This document shows positions 53,678 to 64,000 of a stretch of DNA of 64,000 bases, piece after piece. Under the pieces are notes generated by a model. It ran no database searches, was not told the DNA's origin, and saw nothing but the letters and a program-made list of their open reading frames with translations. Positions within the stretch are counted from its first letter, which is position 1, and every line of letters starts with the position of its first letter. Source of the DNA: Bugula neritina (Eukaryota > Bryozoa > Gymnolaemata > Cheilostomatida > Bugulidae); assembly GCA_964035545.1 (NCBI GenBank), contig OZ037765.1:20468495-20532494 (forward strand), written 5' to 3'. A program made the translations under genes and the position numbers.

Positions 53678-56600
53678 ATGGGTCATCACGCTTTGTCAGT
53701 GTTTTGCATTTTGGCGGGTAATTACTAGTATTTTCTTTGCCTTTTAATCCCTTATAGGTCTATCACATGTCCTAATGTGTTACAACAGGTACACAGGAAA
53801 CTATTGTAAAAGTCTATTTTATTTTCAGTATTTGTTGAGGCTTGTATTGCATACCAATATTTTGCCAAGTAAAAGATTTTTGTGGCTGTTTGATTCTGTC
53901 TGCCCTCTATGTCTGTAGTGTGTGTAAGAAACTAATAGTTTGTGAACTGCTTGTATGCTACAGATGGCACCTGTATTATCATAATATATTGAGTTTATGA
54001 AATGGAAATGCCAACTGAATATATTTATATTGAAATCTAGTTAGTCACACCACAGTGTTAAAAGTCTCATTTCTTGCCAATACTTAGCACTTTTGTGAAA
54101 ATAAATGTCTGACACCCAAGATTTCCAGGTCTACTGTGAATGTAATATATCCTTCACCATTTTCAGTGGCTGTCTTGGGATGTTATTCAAGTTCTTTTCA
54201 ACCATCTGTGGCGTTTGTGTGTGACATGGGAGCTATGCACATGCACGAGGACGGAAAGTGGGTGTCGGACCCTAAAACGGATTGCATAGAAAGTAAGAGC
54301 GAAATCTTGACTTATTGTAAGAAAGTGTATCCAGCTCTTGAAGTCACTAACATTGTGGAGTCGAGTGAATATAAGCATATCAAAGGCTGGTGTAATCTTG
54401 GAAAGAAAACCTGCACTTCAAATGAGGCTTTCACAGTGAGACCATACAGGTTTGTAGCTTAGGAAGCCTACCTGTTTGAATATTAATTAAACTTTGGATA
54501 ATATTTCTAAGAAAATGTCACTGCAACTGTGTTGATGAATACTATTCCGCTGGGAATACAGCTTTATAAGCTCTATGGACTGTTTTCTTACTGTTTCTTT
54601 GTTCTTAAGCTAACATTGTTGATAAATCATAGATAAATAGGACAATGAACATAGATACTTGAGTAGACCATATTATAAATCAAACTTGTGTGACGCATAG
54701 ATTCTATTGGTTAGTTTAGGAAGGCTGTTGGGTTGGCAACACAACATATTACTGTTTTATGGGGATGAGCAGTTTACTCATTCCAATACGTTGACTCACG
54801 GCTTCCCATTTCAAGAAGATGAATGGCATTTACTTATCCAAGAATATTCCTGAAGTTATTATTGAGTTCTTTTATCCTTGAGCTTGTTTCTGTAGATGTC
54901 TGACTGGACCTTTCCAAAGTGATGCTTTAATTGTTCCAAAAAAGTGTGAGTTTGATCATGTTCACCAGCCAAAGCAGTGTCACGGATTTGCTTGGTGGAA
55001 GGATGTGGCCTTCAAGGCGTGTCAAGGACTGAAGCACATGAAGGTCGAGAGCTACGCTATGCTTCTACCATGCGGCACAGATTTGTTTACTGGAGTGGAA
55101 TACGTTTGCTGTCCGGGTAAACATTTGTTCTTCACCTTTGTTGCTTCATTCACCAGTACATGGTGAAACATTGAATGTACTGGCCAATTAATTGTGGAAG
55201 CAAGAAAATGTTTCTCAATTCAACTATATAATTTCCTTTTTTTAACATAGATGCTCGTAAGACCAGTTTGAAACTAGTCATAAAATGTCATAATGCAAGT
55301 ATCATAGCAAGTCAGATAAGTTTGAATGGTATAAAACTGTTGCCAAGTTTTATTCTTGCTTGGACCCAGTATAAATAACATTAGCTTGTCAGTTTTTGAA
55401 TATTACATTTTTCTCAAAAACAAATTAATAAACTGATAATTAATAATTTTTAATCTATCAGCAGCCTACCATCTGCAATCTCACAGCATCCTGTTGACTA
55501 TGGTGCAATGCATTATATATTAAAATTTTTAGCATATGTTATAGACATTGCCATGGCAACTAAGCATTCTTTTATGTTAATTTTGTTTTTAGTTTCAACG
55601 GTTTGGCTCTACAGGCTTCACTACCTAAATAAGTGCTTCCAATTTATCTGGTGAATCATAATATCTTTTGTTTGCAGATTCTAATGCAACTGCTTCTACC
55701 GATATTGATGCCAATGAATCAACAACGAGCAGTGTCAAGGTCGTACCATCAGTGAATGTTGCCGGTGGACTTAAGGATTCCGTTAACAAGTATCTCAATA
55801 TGAAGCAATCTTCTTACAAGAACACTGAGCACTTGGCCTATGAAGCTGCTAAGAGTGAGCTAGTAAAAGAGGACCGTGAGAAAGCTGGCAAGGTAAAAGG
55901 GTATACGTTCTCCTCTGCCCTCCTGCCCCCCTGCCCCCCTGCCCCCCCCCCCCTCCTTGCACACTTGGCCAGTAAATCAGTTGCAGCAGATATTTATAAT
56001 GCCATCTCAGTTAAAGGTTATTTGGTTAACAATTATCATCTAGTTATACCTAAAACGCAGTTACAACTTCCCAACATTACTTGGTTCAAGGTTGTTCCTT
56101 TTCGTCAATCTTTTTGGAAGCTGGGAAACAGCTGTGTTGCATTTGGCCAGTATTTAATACTTTAAAGTGATCAGGGTAAGAACTTGTAAGCTGAAAATAT
56201 TTTGCTTTGAGAGGTTTAAAATTTCCTAATCTAAGATAATTAACTGCAATACCTGGTATTAGATGCAGTTTGCTGGCTCTTAACAGCTAATGCCTATTAG
56301 ACTATGATTCTCACCATAAGGTTTTTTGGAGAAGCCTCTGGCTTTGCCAACCCGTACACATGTCTACCTCCGCACTGGCACTGCCGCTGATAGAGATGGG
56401 ATGTTGAGCCAAAGTTTCCAGAGTTGATGTGTGGTGTTTTGTTCTGTGAGAAAATTTAATGAAAGTTGGTTGATTCACAAATTTCTTTTTCACCGAGTTT
56501 TATAGCCGCACTTAATCTCACATTTCACCGGCAGTGGGTTGCCATCGAAGTCTTCTGCTGACGTTATTTCTTCGTAGATTCTGAGTAATTGCTTAGGCAA

Positions 56601-59600
56601 ACAGCCTCTAGCTCTTTACTATTAGCAAATTTGATTAGGGAGCATTAGCTAGCGCCTCATTTTGACGTAGAGTAATTGCTGGATTTATGTAATTTTATGA
56701 TTTAGTTGTTGTAGACATTCTTATTAAATCAGTTCTCTTTTTTCAACCAATTAAACACTAGTTTGAAGGTTTTCTCTTACCAAATTACTCATAACTAACA
56801 AGTGTCTGGAGATTTTTCTTTTTGATATACCAATTGTTTGAAATTTCATTAACAATATGAACGCATGATGTTGAATGCTTTCCAACACGTTGTATGCTTG
56901 TTGTATGGTAGGAAGGGCATGTTATATGCTTGTTGTATGGTAGGAAGGGGCATGTTATATGCTTGTTGTATGGTAGAAGGGGCATGTTATATGCTTGTTG
57001 TATGGTAGGAAGGGGCATGTTATATGCTTGTTGTATGGTAGGAAGGGCATGCTAAGCCATTGAACTTCAGATAAATCAGTACTAAGTCATTGGTTTGTTT
57101 TATAGATTATGTTTCTACATTTCATTTCTAAAATTAAACAAGTTTGTAGGCTAAATCAGAGGGTAATATTGATTTATGCATAATTCTACTATTCATCTGC
57201 GATGTATGCACTGTAAAGCTATTAGGGGTGTTATGTAGCCTTTTACTGTGTTTGTATTCAGCCAGTCTTGCCTATTCAGTGTTGATACAGTGCTTTCTTA
57301 CTGGAACTTTCTACAAATGATTTGTATATATTGCACTCAGTTAGCCAAAACTCCTTATTAGCTCACAGTTCACCTGCTTTATGCAGATGTTTTAGAAACG
57401 CTTTTACACACTGTTACTTTGCACCCAGGTTATAAGGCAGTTAAGGTAGTTTATGATGTTACTGTAATGGCCCCTCCGCCTATTGCCTAATAATAAATGC
57501 ATATTATGACTATTACCTTTACAATTAGCATAGTAGAAATTATATAACTAAATCCTGTCTGGGTGTTTGGTGAAGTAGCCCCTTCTACATTCTGTTCAAT
57601 TGTGTTGGAGCTCTTACTAAAAGATAAATGTTTTGCATATAGTGCTATTTCGATAGAAAGAACAGGTTAACTATGCATTGGCCCAAGGGAAAAATGATAT
57701 ATGTTTTTCTCTCTGTTGACGTCGACAAACTCTTTCTGAATTTAGCTTGACTGACTTGGTGGTGTGCTAAATCTACAGTCAATATTATTATACTTGTCCT
57801 TTCCATAATTCGTATGGAAATGATTTAGGAACTTTTCTGAATTAAGACTTCATAATAACATCCAAATTAAACACTGTACTTTATACTATACAAAATGGCT
57901 GCTTACTTTCTATTTGAACTGTGATTTTCTGGTATTATTCAAGCACCTCCTACTTTCAAGTGACTCTGCTACATGACTGACTATAAAGTACTATGTGACT
58001 ATAAGTGACTGTGACTATAAGTGACTGTGACTAGAAGTGACTGTGACTTTAAGTGACTGTGACTATAAGTGACTTGATTTAACTCAACTCTAAAACTTGC
58101 CAGATATTTGCTTCAGTTTGATTTTACGTTCAGTTTTGTTCATATTATAATTCAGATATTGGTTTTACCGTTATAAATTATCTGTTATTAGTTAAGTTGC
58201 AGTAGAGAGGATTTATATACTAAAAATTTAAATATAAATTATCACTAGTATTCTACTGGAGTAGCCTTTATCGTTACAAGGACTCTTCAACCTGTTTGTG
58301 CAATAATAGCTCTTTTGCATCTAAACTTGAGGACCAGATTATGGATCAATTTCATCTGCCACTGCAGTGTAATAAGTAATATGTAGTAGCAGCCTACTCA
58401 CAGGTGCAGTTATTGTAGTCTAGAAATTTCTAACTATTTTTGTCTGCAATCTATGAAATAAAAGCCACTTTTCTAAAAAAAGGTCACTCAAAAACAAAAA
58501 GTTACATCACTTTTATTTTATACATTTAACCACTTAGATATCTCAGTGTTATATGTTCTTTCTGGAAAGACTCCGTTATATTATTCAGATGCTTTACATT
58601 CCCTTGTCTAACCAACTTTTCATTCTCAAAGCCAATAACTGTTGCTTATAAGAATGAGTGCATGTTCTATTTTATATAACATCATACTTTGTGTGCCATC
58701 AATTCGAAAGGGGTTAAAGAGACAAATTGTTGATTTCCAGTAACATTTTAGAAACTAATTGCGTTTATTTAAGAGGTATATTATAGAAAAATGTATTATA
58801 AGTGATGTGATTATTTATAGCTGATGAAAGAGTGGGAAGACTCCAGAAAACGAGTAAAAGATTTAAAGAAAATTGACTCTAAAGGTGCCGAGAAAGCGAA
58901 TGTAGAGATCACAAGGAGATTTGAGAAAGAATACTTTGCCATGCAGACTGCTAGTGGGTTTCCTATACGCAAAAATAGTGACCTTCTTTCTATATAGTAT
59001 ATTATAATAGACACCATGCCCTGCAGTTGAACAATAATTTGCAGAATCTTTAAACAAGTATTTAAAAACTCTTGCAACGAGTGGTTTTTATTGCTATCCT
59101 GTTCACCAGATGCAAACCTTAGTCATTTCTCTTTCCTCATTAGTTCCAAGACTGATGTACAATGTTTGAGTCAATCTACTCTCATTGCAGGTGATGCCAA
59201 ACTGCAGCAACTGGATGCTGTCCACCAGCAGCATGTACAGACAAATCTCGATGCTAAGAAAAGGAAATCTATTGAAAAGTTAATGCAGGAATTGCAATCT
59301 ACTCAGCCAAATGTGAGTAACGGTTTCTATGGCATGCTGAGAAGTATGTAGGAGTCAGTATCTAAACTCTAGAGTCTTGAATGTGCTTAAGGCGGCTTCA
59401 AGAAGACCCAGGTCTTGGTTTGATGCTTTTCAAATGATTTGAGAATTACAAAAAAATGTTCACGCTTTCTGCATTTATATAAGGAATTTTGTAATTCCAT
59501 TCCCACTGCTTATGGAATGTTGGCTCAATTTTATTGCAGGCTCCTATGACCTACATTTACTCTGAAAACTATCTTAATGGGTTTTTTTTTTGTTGAAAGT

Positions 59601-62600
59601 TTATTCTAAAACTAGTTCAACAGATGGAGTAGTCACAGTTTCTTATTGTGTAGTCTTGAGTCCTGTGAAAATTTTCTGTGTTGTAACATAAAAGTTGACA
59701 ACTCAGCATAGGCAGCACGCAAACTAGCTCCTCTCTGCAATGAACACTGTTTCTATCTGCGCTGGTCTAGACATGCAGTGTGCTGCTGTTGTATAGACTG
59801 AGCACTGCTTGAACCCTATTGTTGGAGCTAGAATGGACATATAGGTGGTCCAGGTGTTGCATACTCAATGAGTAATTGCTCACTGAGTCTCTACTAGCTT
59901 ACTTGTGGATAAACATTCCTCTTTCTCTCATTAAGATTTCTCCTAATAGTTAGGATAATCAATGCTATTATTGATTAAATCAATTGTATTGAGTAGTATT
60001 GCCTAGTATTTGTTCTTTATGGCCTTCTGTTAAGGTGTGGGCCATGCTAAATGCCCTGTTACAGTGTGTCCTCAGTGTGCAGTACAATTCTGTCAATAAT
60101 TGCTTCATGTTTGAGTTGAGTCATTTTATAGCCATCTGTTAGCTTTTCATTATATATCAGCAGATATCACTCGTGTATCTAAATAATTTATTCCATTACA
60201 ACTTCCCCCTCCGTAACACATTTGTATCTATTGAACTAGAAACTCATAAACTTGAATGTAAGTGCTGGTTTAGCATTTTAGGAAGTTCCCAATGTAGAAC
60301 ATTTGTTGGTGGTTTTCAACCCACATCACAGACTAAGATACATAATCCCAATATATAGAAGAAAAAGAGCATCGTAGTAGGTGAAACTTAACAACCTTCC
60401 AGTACTTTGCAGCTGACTATTGGGAATTAAATAAAAGAAATTTTAGCAATAAAGCTAAATTATTGGCCACCAGAGTGTTTGCTAAAGGCTGGGGTAATGA
60501 GCATTACATTAGAAGCTGTGAAAACTTCAATTGTTACAGCAGTCTGTAATAACCAGGGCTCAATCCATTATAAGAAGGTATTAAATATAATTCAGACAAT
60601 AAACAACTTTTCAGGTGTTAGTTTTTTGTCCTGCAACAAAATATTATATAAAACATTCCATCATCTCTTCTAACCTGTAACCATGTAACACATTTATCAC
60701 TTCTAGGAGATGGGGAAATTTCTTGTACTATTATTGGGTTGTGCACTCAGTGAATGGAATAGCATCACGAAGTATGCAGATAGTCTACTCCATACTCTAC
60801 TAGTCTGATTATACACACAGAACATGCACAAATATAGACACTTGATCTTATCTGCCTTATTGTATCATATTCCAAGTTGTATATACATAAAATGTGTATT
60901 GTCGGCTTGCATGCTGTGCAAACTAAAATATGTTTGAAGATGTGTATTTTTTCTACAAAGATATGCAGCAGCGATTGCAAGGCACTACACATCTCTAGAT
61001 GCTGGAGTGTGCTTTATGCCTGCATGACTTTACCTACGCAACTGTGATTTATGCTGTGGAAATTCAATAACCTTCGTTTGAAGAAAACCGACATTACTTT
61101 GGCTGTAAGAGCTTGCAGCATTCAGTCATGGACTTCTTCCTCTCTAAACTCAGATGAGTTACTGAAGAACACAGTTTTCTTTTAGGGCAAAACCCATTGA
61201 GTTTAGTGAAACTCTTGCCAAACACCCACTCTTTAAGCAAATTGAACATTTCATTTCATCAGAAAAACATAACACGCAGCTAATGTCAATTGAGTGTTCA
61301 GTCTTCGTGTTTGTAGGAGTTTAAATGCTAAGAAATGTGTATCTACAGTGTAGGTGGTGGTTGACTACCTAGCTGTGATGTATCCCAACAGGACTTAGTC
61401 TCATATCTCATCTATATCTTTAGATGATTTTCCTTCTTGTGATGCAACTAGCAGATGTTCAGTTTCTATTTGCTGGGGGTTGTCATTGTTTGCTGATGGT
61501 AGTCAGTTGAAGAGAGAGCTGTTGACGTTCTAATTACTATCAGCTAATCAATAGCTTTACTTCTATTTGCTCAACTTTGAAAAGAAGTCATTCAACTCCT
61601 ACATAAACACAAACCATAGTTCCTATGCATTATTCACTGTTAAATCTACAATAATCATCTACTTTTATGTCTGAGCTTGTAGTTCATTAGAAAATATACT
61701 AGTCCTTGAAAAGGCACCATGACTGGAGTATGGCTCTGTTTCCCCCTGACTCAGTCATGTTAACCTGCAGGAAGCAATTTCACCAATGTCCACATACAAC
61801 ACCGATGTGGCCATAAAATCTGTTGGTGTTACTTGTTACAGGAAAGAAAGCTGATGAAGGAGTTGAAGCGATATATCAGTACTGAGGAAAAGGATGCCCA
61901 CCATTGCATTCAGCACTACAAGAAGATTAGAGACAGAGATGGTGCCCAGGGTCAGCAATTACTGCCGGCCACCATATCTCACCTAAGTCTCATCAGGTTA
62001 GCTCATCTGCCACTTATACACTAAAAGCCAAGCTACTAAACCAAGGATAGCGAATTATTAGTCCTCACCAACCTATCTTCCCTTGCCAAGTGGTTACCTA
62101 GGAACACCTGAGGAAGAAAATGGTGTCAAAATGTTATGGTTTCTTGGCAGAAAATATCTATTTAAAAATGCTTTAATTACATGTATTTGTTTTGTCAATA
62201 ATTTTTATTGTACACCTAATTGCCTAAAAAAATTTATTTATTAGTAATTTTCTACTATCACTAATGTTATTTGGGCACTCCTGCTTGAATGTTCAGATTT
62301 TTATTCTCCGGTCTCCATATGCATTATAAGTTCACTGAAATGCAGTTATTAAGGTAACCAATGTGTGTCTTGTTCATAGCAAGAGAATCAATCAGAGTAT
62401 TGGTCTACTGGACGCCCTGGCTGACACCAATGTGAAAGAAAAACTGGTTAAGGAAACCAATGACTGGAGATCTAAGAGATTCAACAGTATAGACATGTAC
62501 ATCTCAACATTCAAGAAAGAGCTGGCCATTCATCATGTAGTGAAGGTAATAGCCGCTGTGTGTAACACAGTCTCTTTGAGTTCTATTATAAATCTTGGAT

Positions 62601-63559
62601 TAATTTGTGGTACAATTCAAGGAAAACCATCTGCCTGACAATCGGTAGAAGAAAGATTCCTAGTATTCAGGAAAATACAGGTATTCTCATGCCTGACTGG
62701 TTAAATATCAAATGCACCTGCCCTGTGTCACATACATGTCTGCTGCTTAATATCTGCCATGGCAATGGAGGCATTCCTATAGTCTGAGTTTATATATCAT
62801 GAGTTTTGAAATTAATCTATTAAAGCAGAAATTTTAAAACTCCTCTGTTACTACTTCGGTCTCAAAAAAAATTTTTAAATTAAAAAGAATGCTAGTCTCT
62901 ATATAAGATTTTTGAAATCAAAGAAAGGGTAACCAAGGCTTTGGCGCCCACACTTACCAAACAATTTAAATATTAATTAGTTGGTTTGGCAATTGTTATT
63001 TAAGATGAGTACAACATATTTTAAATAAGCTTTCGGCATCTTATTGGTGAATCAATTGGATGAAAAGCCTTTGAGTATATTTTCAAAATAATGTGGGGTT
63101 TCTTATCAATTTTGAAATTTTCACCTGAAGCTTTTCTGTACATTTGGTTATAACAATCTTTATTCATTTTCAGACACGATTTACAGTCAAAATCAAAAAG
63201 TATATACTTTTCTCACGAGTAGTACACAAAGATTAACTTTACAAGCATGTTACATGCAGACTCTAAAATAAAGCCTTCCTAGGGGTAAAATGGTGACCTT
63301 CCCAACAGGCTGTGTTTGAAGGTAGTATAAAGTTAGAAGCTAGGAGTTGGTAGCTCATAATACAAGTGTTTGCTGTGTTTATAGAAGGTAGACCCAACCA
63401 CTCCTGAACCAAAGAAACCAATTTCAACATCTAAGCCAGAGGTCCTAGAGATGGCGAAGAAACCAGTCATTACAGTTATGGAAACTAAGCCTCAGCCAGA
63501 AACTCTGTCTGTGAAACCATCATACAAACAGATGGCGGAGAAATATGCTGCAGCAACTG
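53678..63559 (+). CDS. APP: Amyloid precursor protein (APP/APPL family), 3' end outside window
   Basis: Type I membrane protein of neurons. Exons: 53678-53717, 54167-54449, 54896-55116, 55678-55892, 58821-58953, 59191-59312, 61842-61996, 62380-62545, 63385-63559; 503 residues so far. Residues 1 to about 19 (MGHHALSVFCILAVAVLG) are a signal peptide. The growth-factor-like half of E1 (to about 107) has GKWVSDPKTDC, CKKVYPALEVTNIVES and GWCNLGKKTC. The copper-domain half (108-181) ends in AMLLPCGTDLFTGVEYVCCP. A short Ser/Thr/Asp linker follows, then the coiled E2 domain (about 205-445: VNKYLN, MKEWEDSRKRV, LQQLDAVHQQHVQTNLDAKKR). The last exon starts the juxtamembrane region. There is no Kunitz domain. 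The transmembrane segment, Abeta-like region and NPxY tail would lie to the right of the window. The gene is divergent from EYS. Confidence 0.93.
55917..55953 (+). repeat. C-rich tract
   Basis: Repeated CCTGCCCCC units pass into a run of about 12 C, 25 bases after an APP exon donor. Confidence 0.85.
56896..57051 (+). repeat. 33-bp minisatellite, about 5 copies
   Basis: The unit starts GCTTGTTGTATGGTAGGAAG and continues GGGCATGTTATAT. Copies differ only by the number of A or G in the middle. Confidence 0.9.
57995..58075 (+). repeat. 16-bp tandem repeat
   Basis: About four and a half copies of AAGTGACTGTGACTAT in an APP intron. Confidence 0.85.
59313..61841 (+). other. APP intron
   Basis: 2.5 kb between two E2 exons. 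I see no exon, RNA gene or recognisable mobile element. Confidence 0.55.
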
Positions 63560-64000
63560 GTAAGGAGAGTGTATTTGACTATAAACTGTAAGAATAGAGG
63601 TTACTGTGGGTATTCAAGCCAAGTTCTCCTACACTTTATTATCCTGTGGCAGGCAACGCTACTTGTTAGTCTGTTCAAAAGAATTTCCAAGTTCTTTGAA
63701 CTGTAAATTTATTGACAACTAAATTATTTCTTCATTCCGTGGTATTGACAGTCGGAGGTGCTACTCATTAATAAACACCAGGTGTTTGTGTGAAGGTGTC
63801 TATGTGATTCAATGCACTGCTGTGCTGTAGCGTGGAATATACCAAACCTAGGTTGTATCTTATATTATTGAGGATATAAAGAGATAAAAATCATGTTACT
63901 ACGTAAGCTTGTGGAATGATCATAAAATGCGTTTTATTTCAAGAAAGAATGTTTTCTTTCAATGCATTTCCGATTTCCCAGAATATTTTCACTCCTCTCT

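Larger units (their letters stand above)
55893..58820 (+). other. Large APP intron within the E2-coding region
   Basis: 2.9 kb of intron holding a C-rich tract, a 33-bp minisatellite and a 16-bp tandem repeat (separate entries). I see no exon. The open frame continuing past the donor at 55892 to 56163 is intron read-through over the C-rich tract. Confidence 0.65.

Noticed and set aside
55893-56163. Extension of the APP exon past 55892 in the same frame
   Set aside because: A good donor (AAG|GTAAAA) ends the exon. Beyond it the frame crosses a C-rich tract and loses similarity, while the next E2 exon at 58821 joins in frame.

Overview
The window is nuclear DNA from an animal. It is AT-rich, its genes are split into many short exons with GT-AG introns, and it carries tRNA-derived SINEs, a hAT-type MITE, microsatellites and minisatellites. 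The gene content (separate GATA1/2/3-like and GATA4/5/6-like genes, eyes shut, APP) points to a bilaterian invertebrate. A spiralian/lophotrochozoan is my best guess, but the phylum cannot be settled from the sequence alone. All exon models were built by eye from splice sites and reading frame. Each complete model sums to a whole number of codons.

Layout, left to right. (1) 258-3097 (+): the 3' part of a GATA1/2/3-class transcription factor, with its N-terminus off the left edge. (2) 5661-12616 (+): a complete GATA4/5/6-class factor (514 aa) directly downstream on the same strand, with a cluster of GATA sites in the interval between them. (3) 12.6-16.1 kb: gene-free, with a large block of degenerate TAGT/TTAC-type simple sequence. 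(4) 16097-20060 (+): MRTO4, the P0-like ribosome assembly factor (257 aa). (5) 20678-22981 (-): a 14-3-3 protein (255 aa), convergent with MRTO4. (6) 24832-50832 (-): a 38-exon gene for a 3,282-aa secreted protein. It has a signal peptide, an N-terminal cysteine domain, about 30 EGF repeats, a ~940-aa Thr-rich mucin-like domain made of 36-bp tandem repeats, then seven more EGFs alternating with four laminin-G domains. It lacks a transmembrane segment and resembles eyes shut/spacemaker (EYS) rather than Crumbs. Its introns hold a tRNA-Val(CAC), several tRNA-derived SINEs, a hAT MITE and a near-perfect 33-bp hairpin. (7) 53678-63559 (+): the 5' two thirds of an amyloid precursor protein (APP/APPL) gene, divergent from EYS and running off the right edge before its membrane segment.

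The genes do not form a pathway. The main points of interest are the GATA1/2/3-GATA4/5/6 tandem pair, the EYS homologue with its recently expanded higher-order mucin repeats and conserved pre-EGF domain, the apparent loss of the copper-binding histidine triad in the APP copper domain, and a dispersed family of degenerate simple repeats. I see no prokaryotic, viral or defence-type system.
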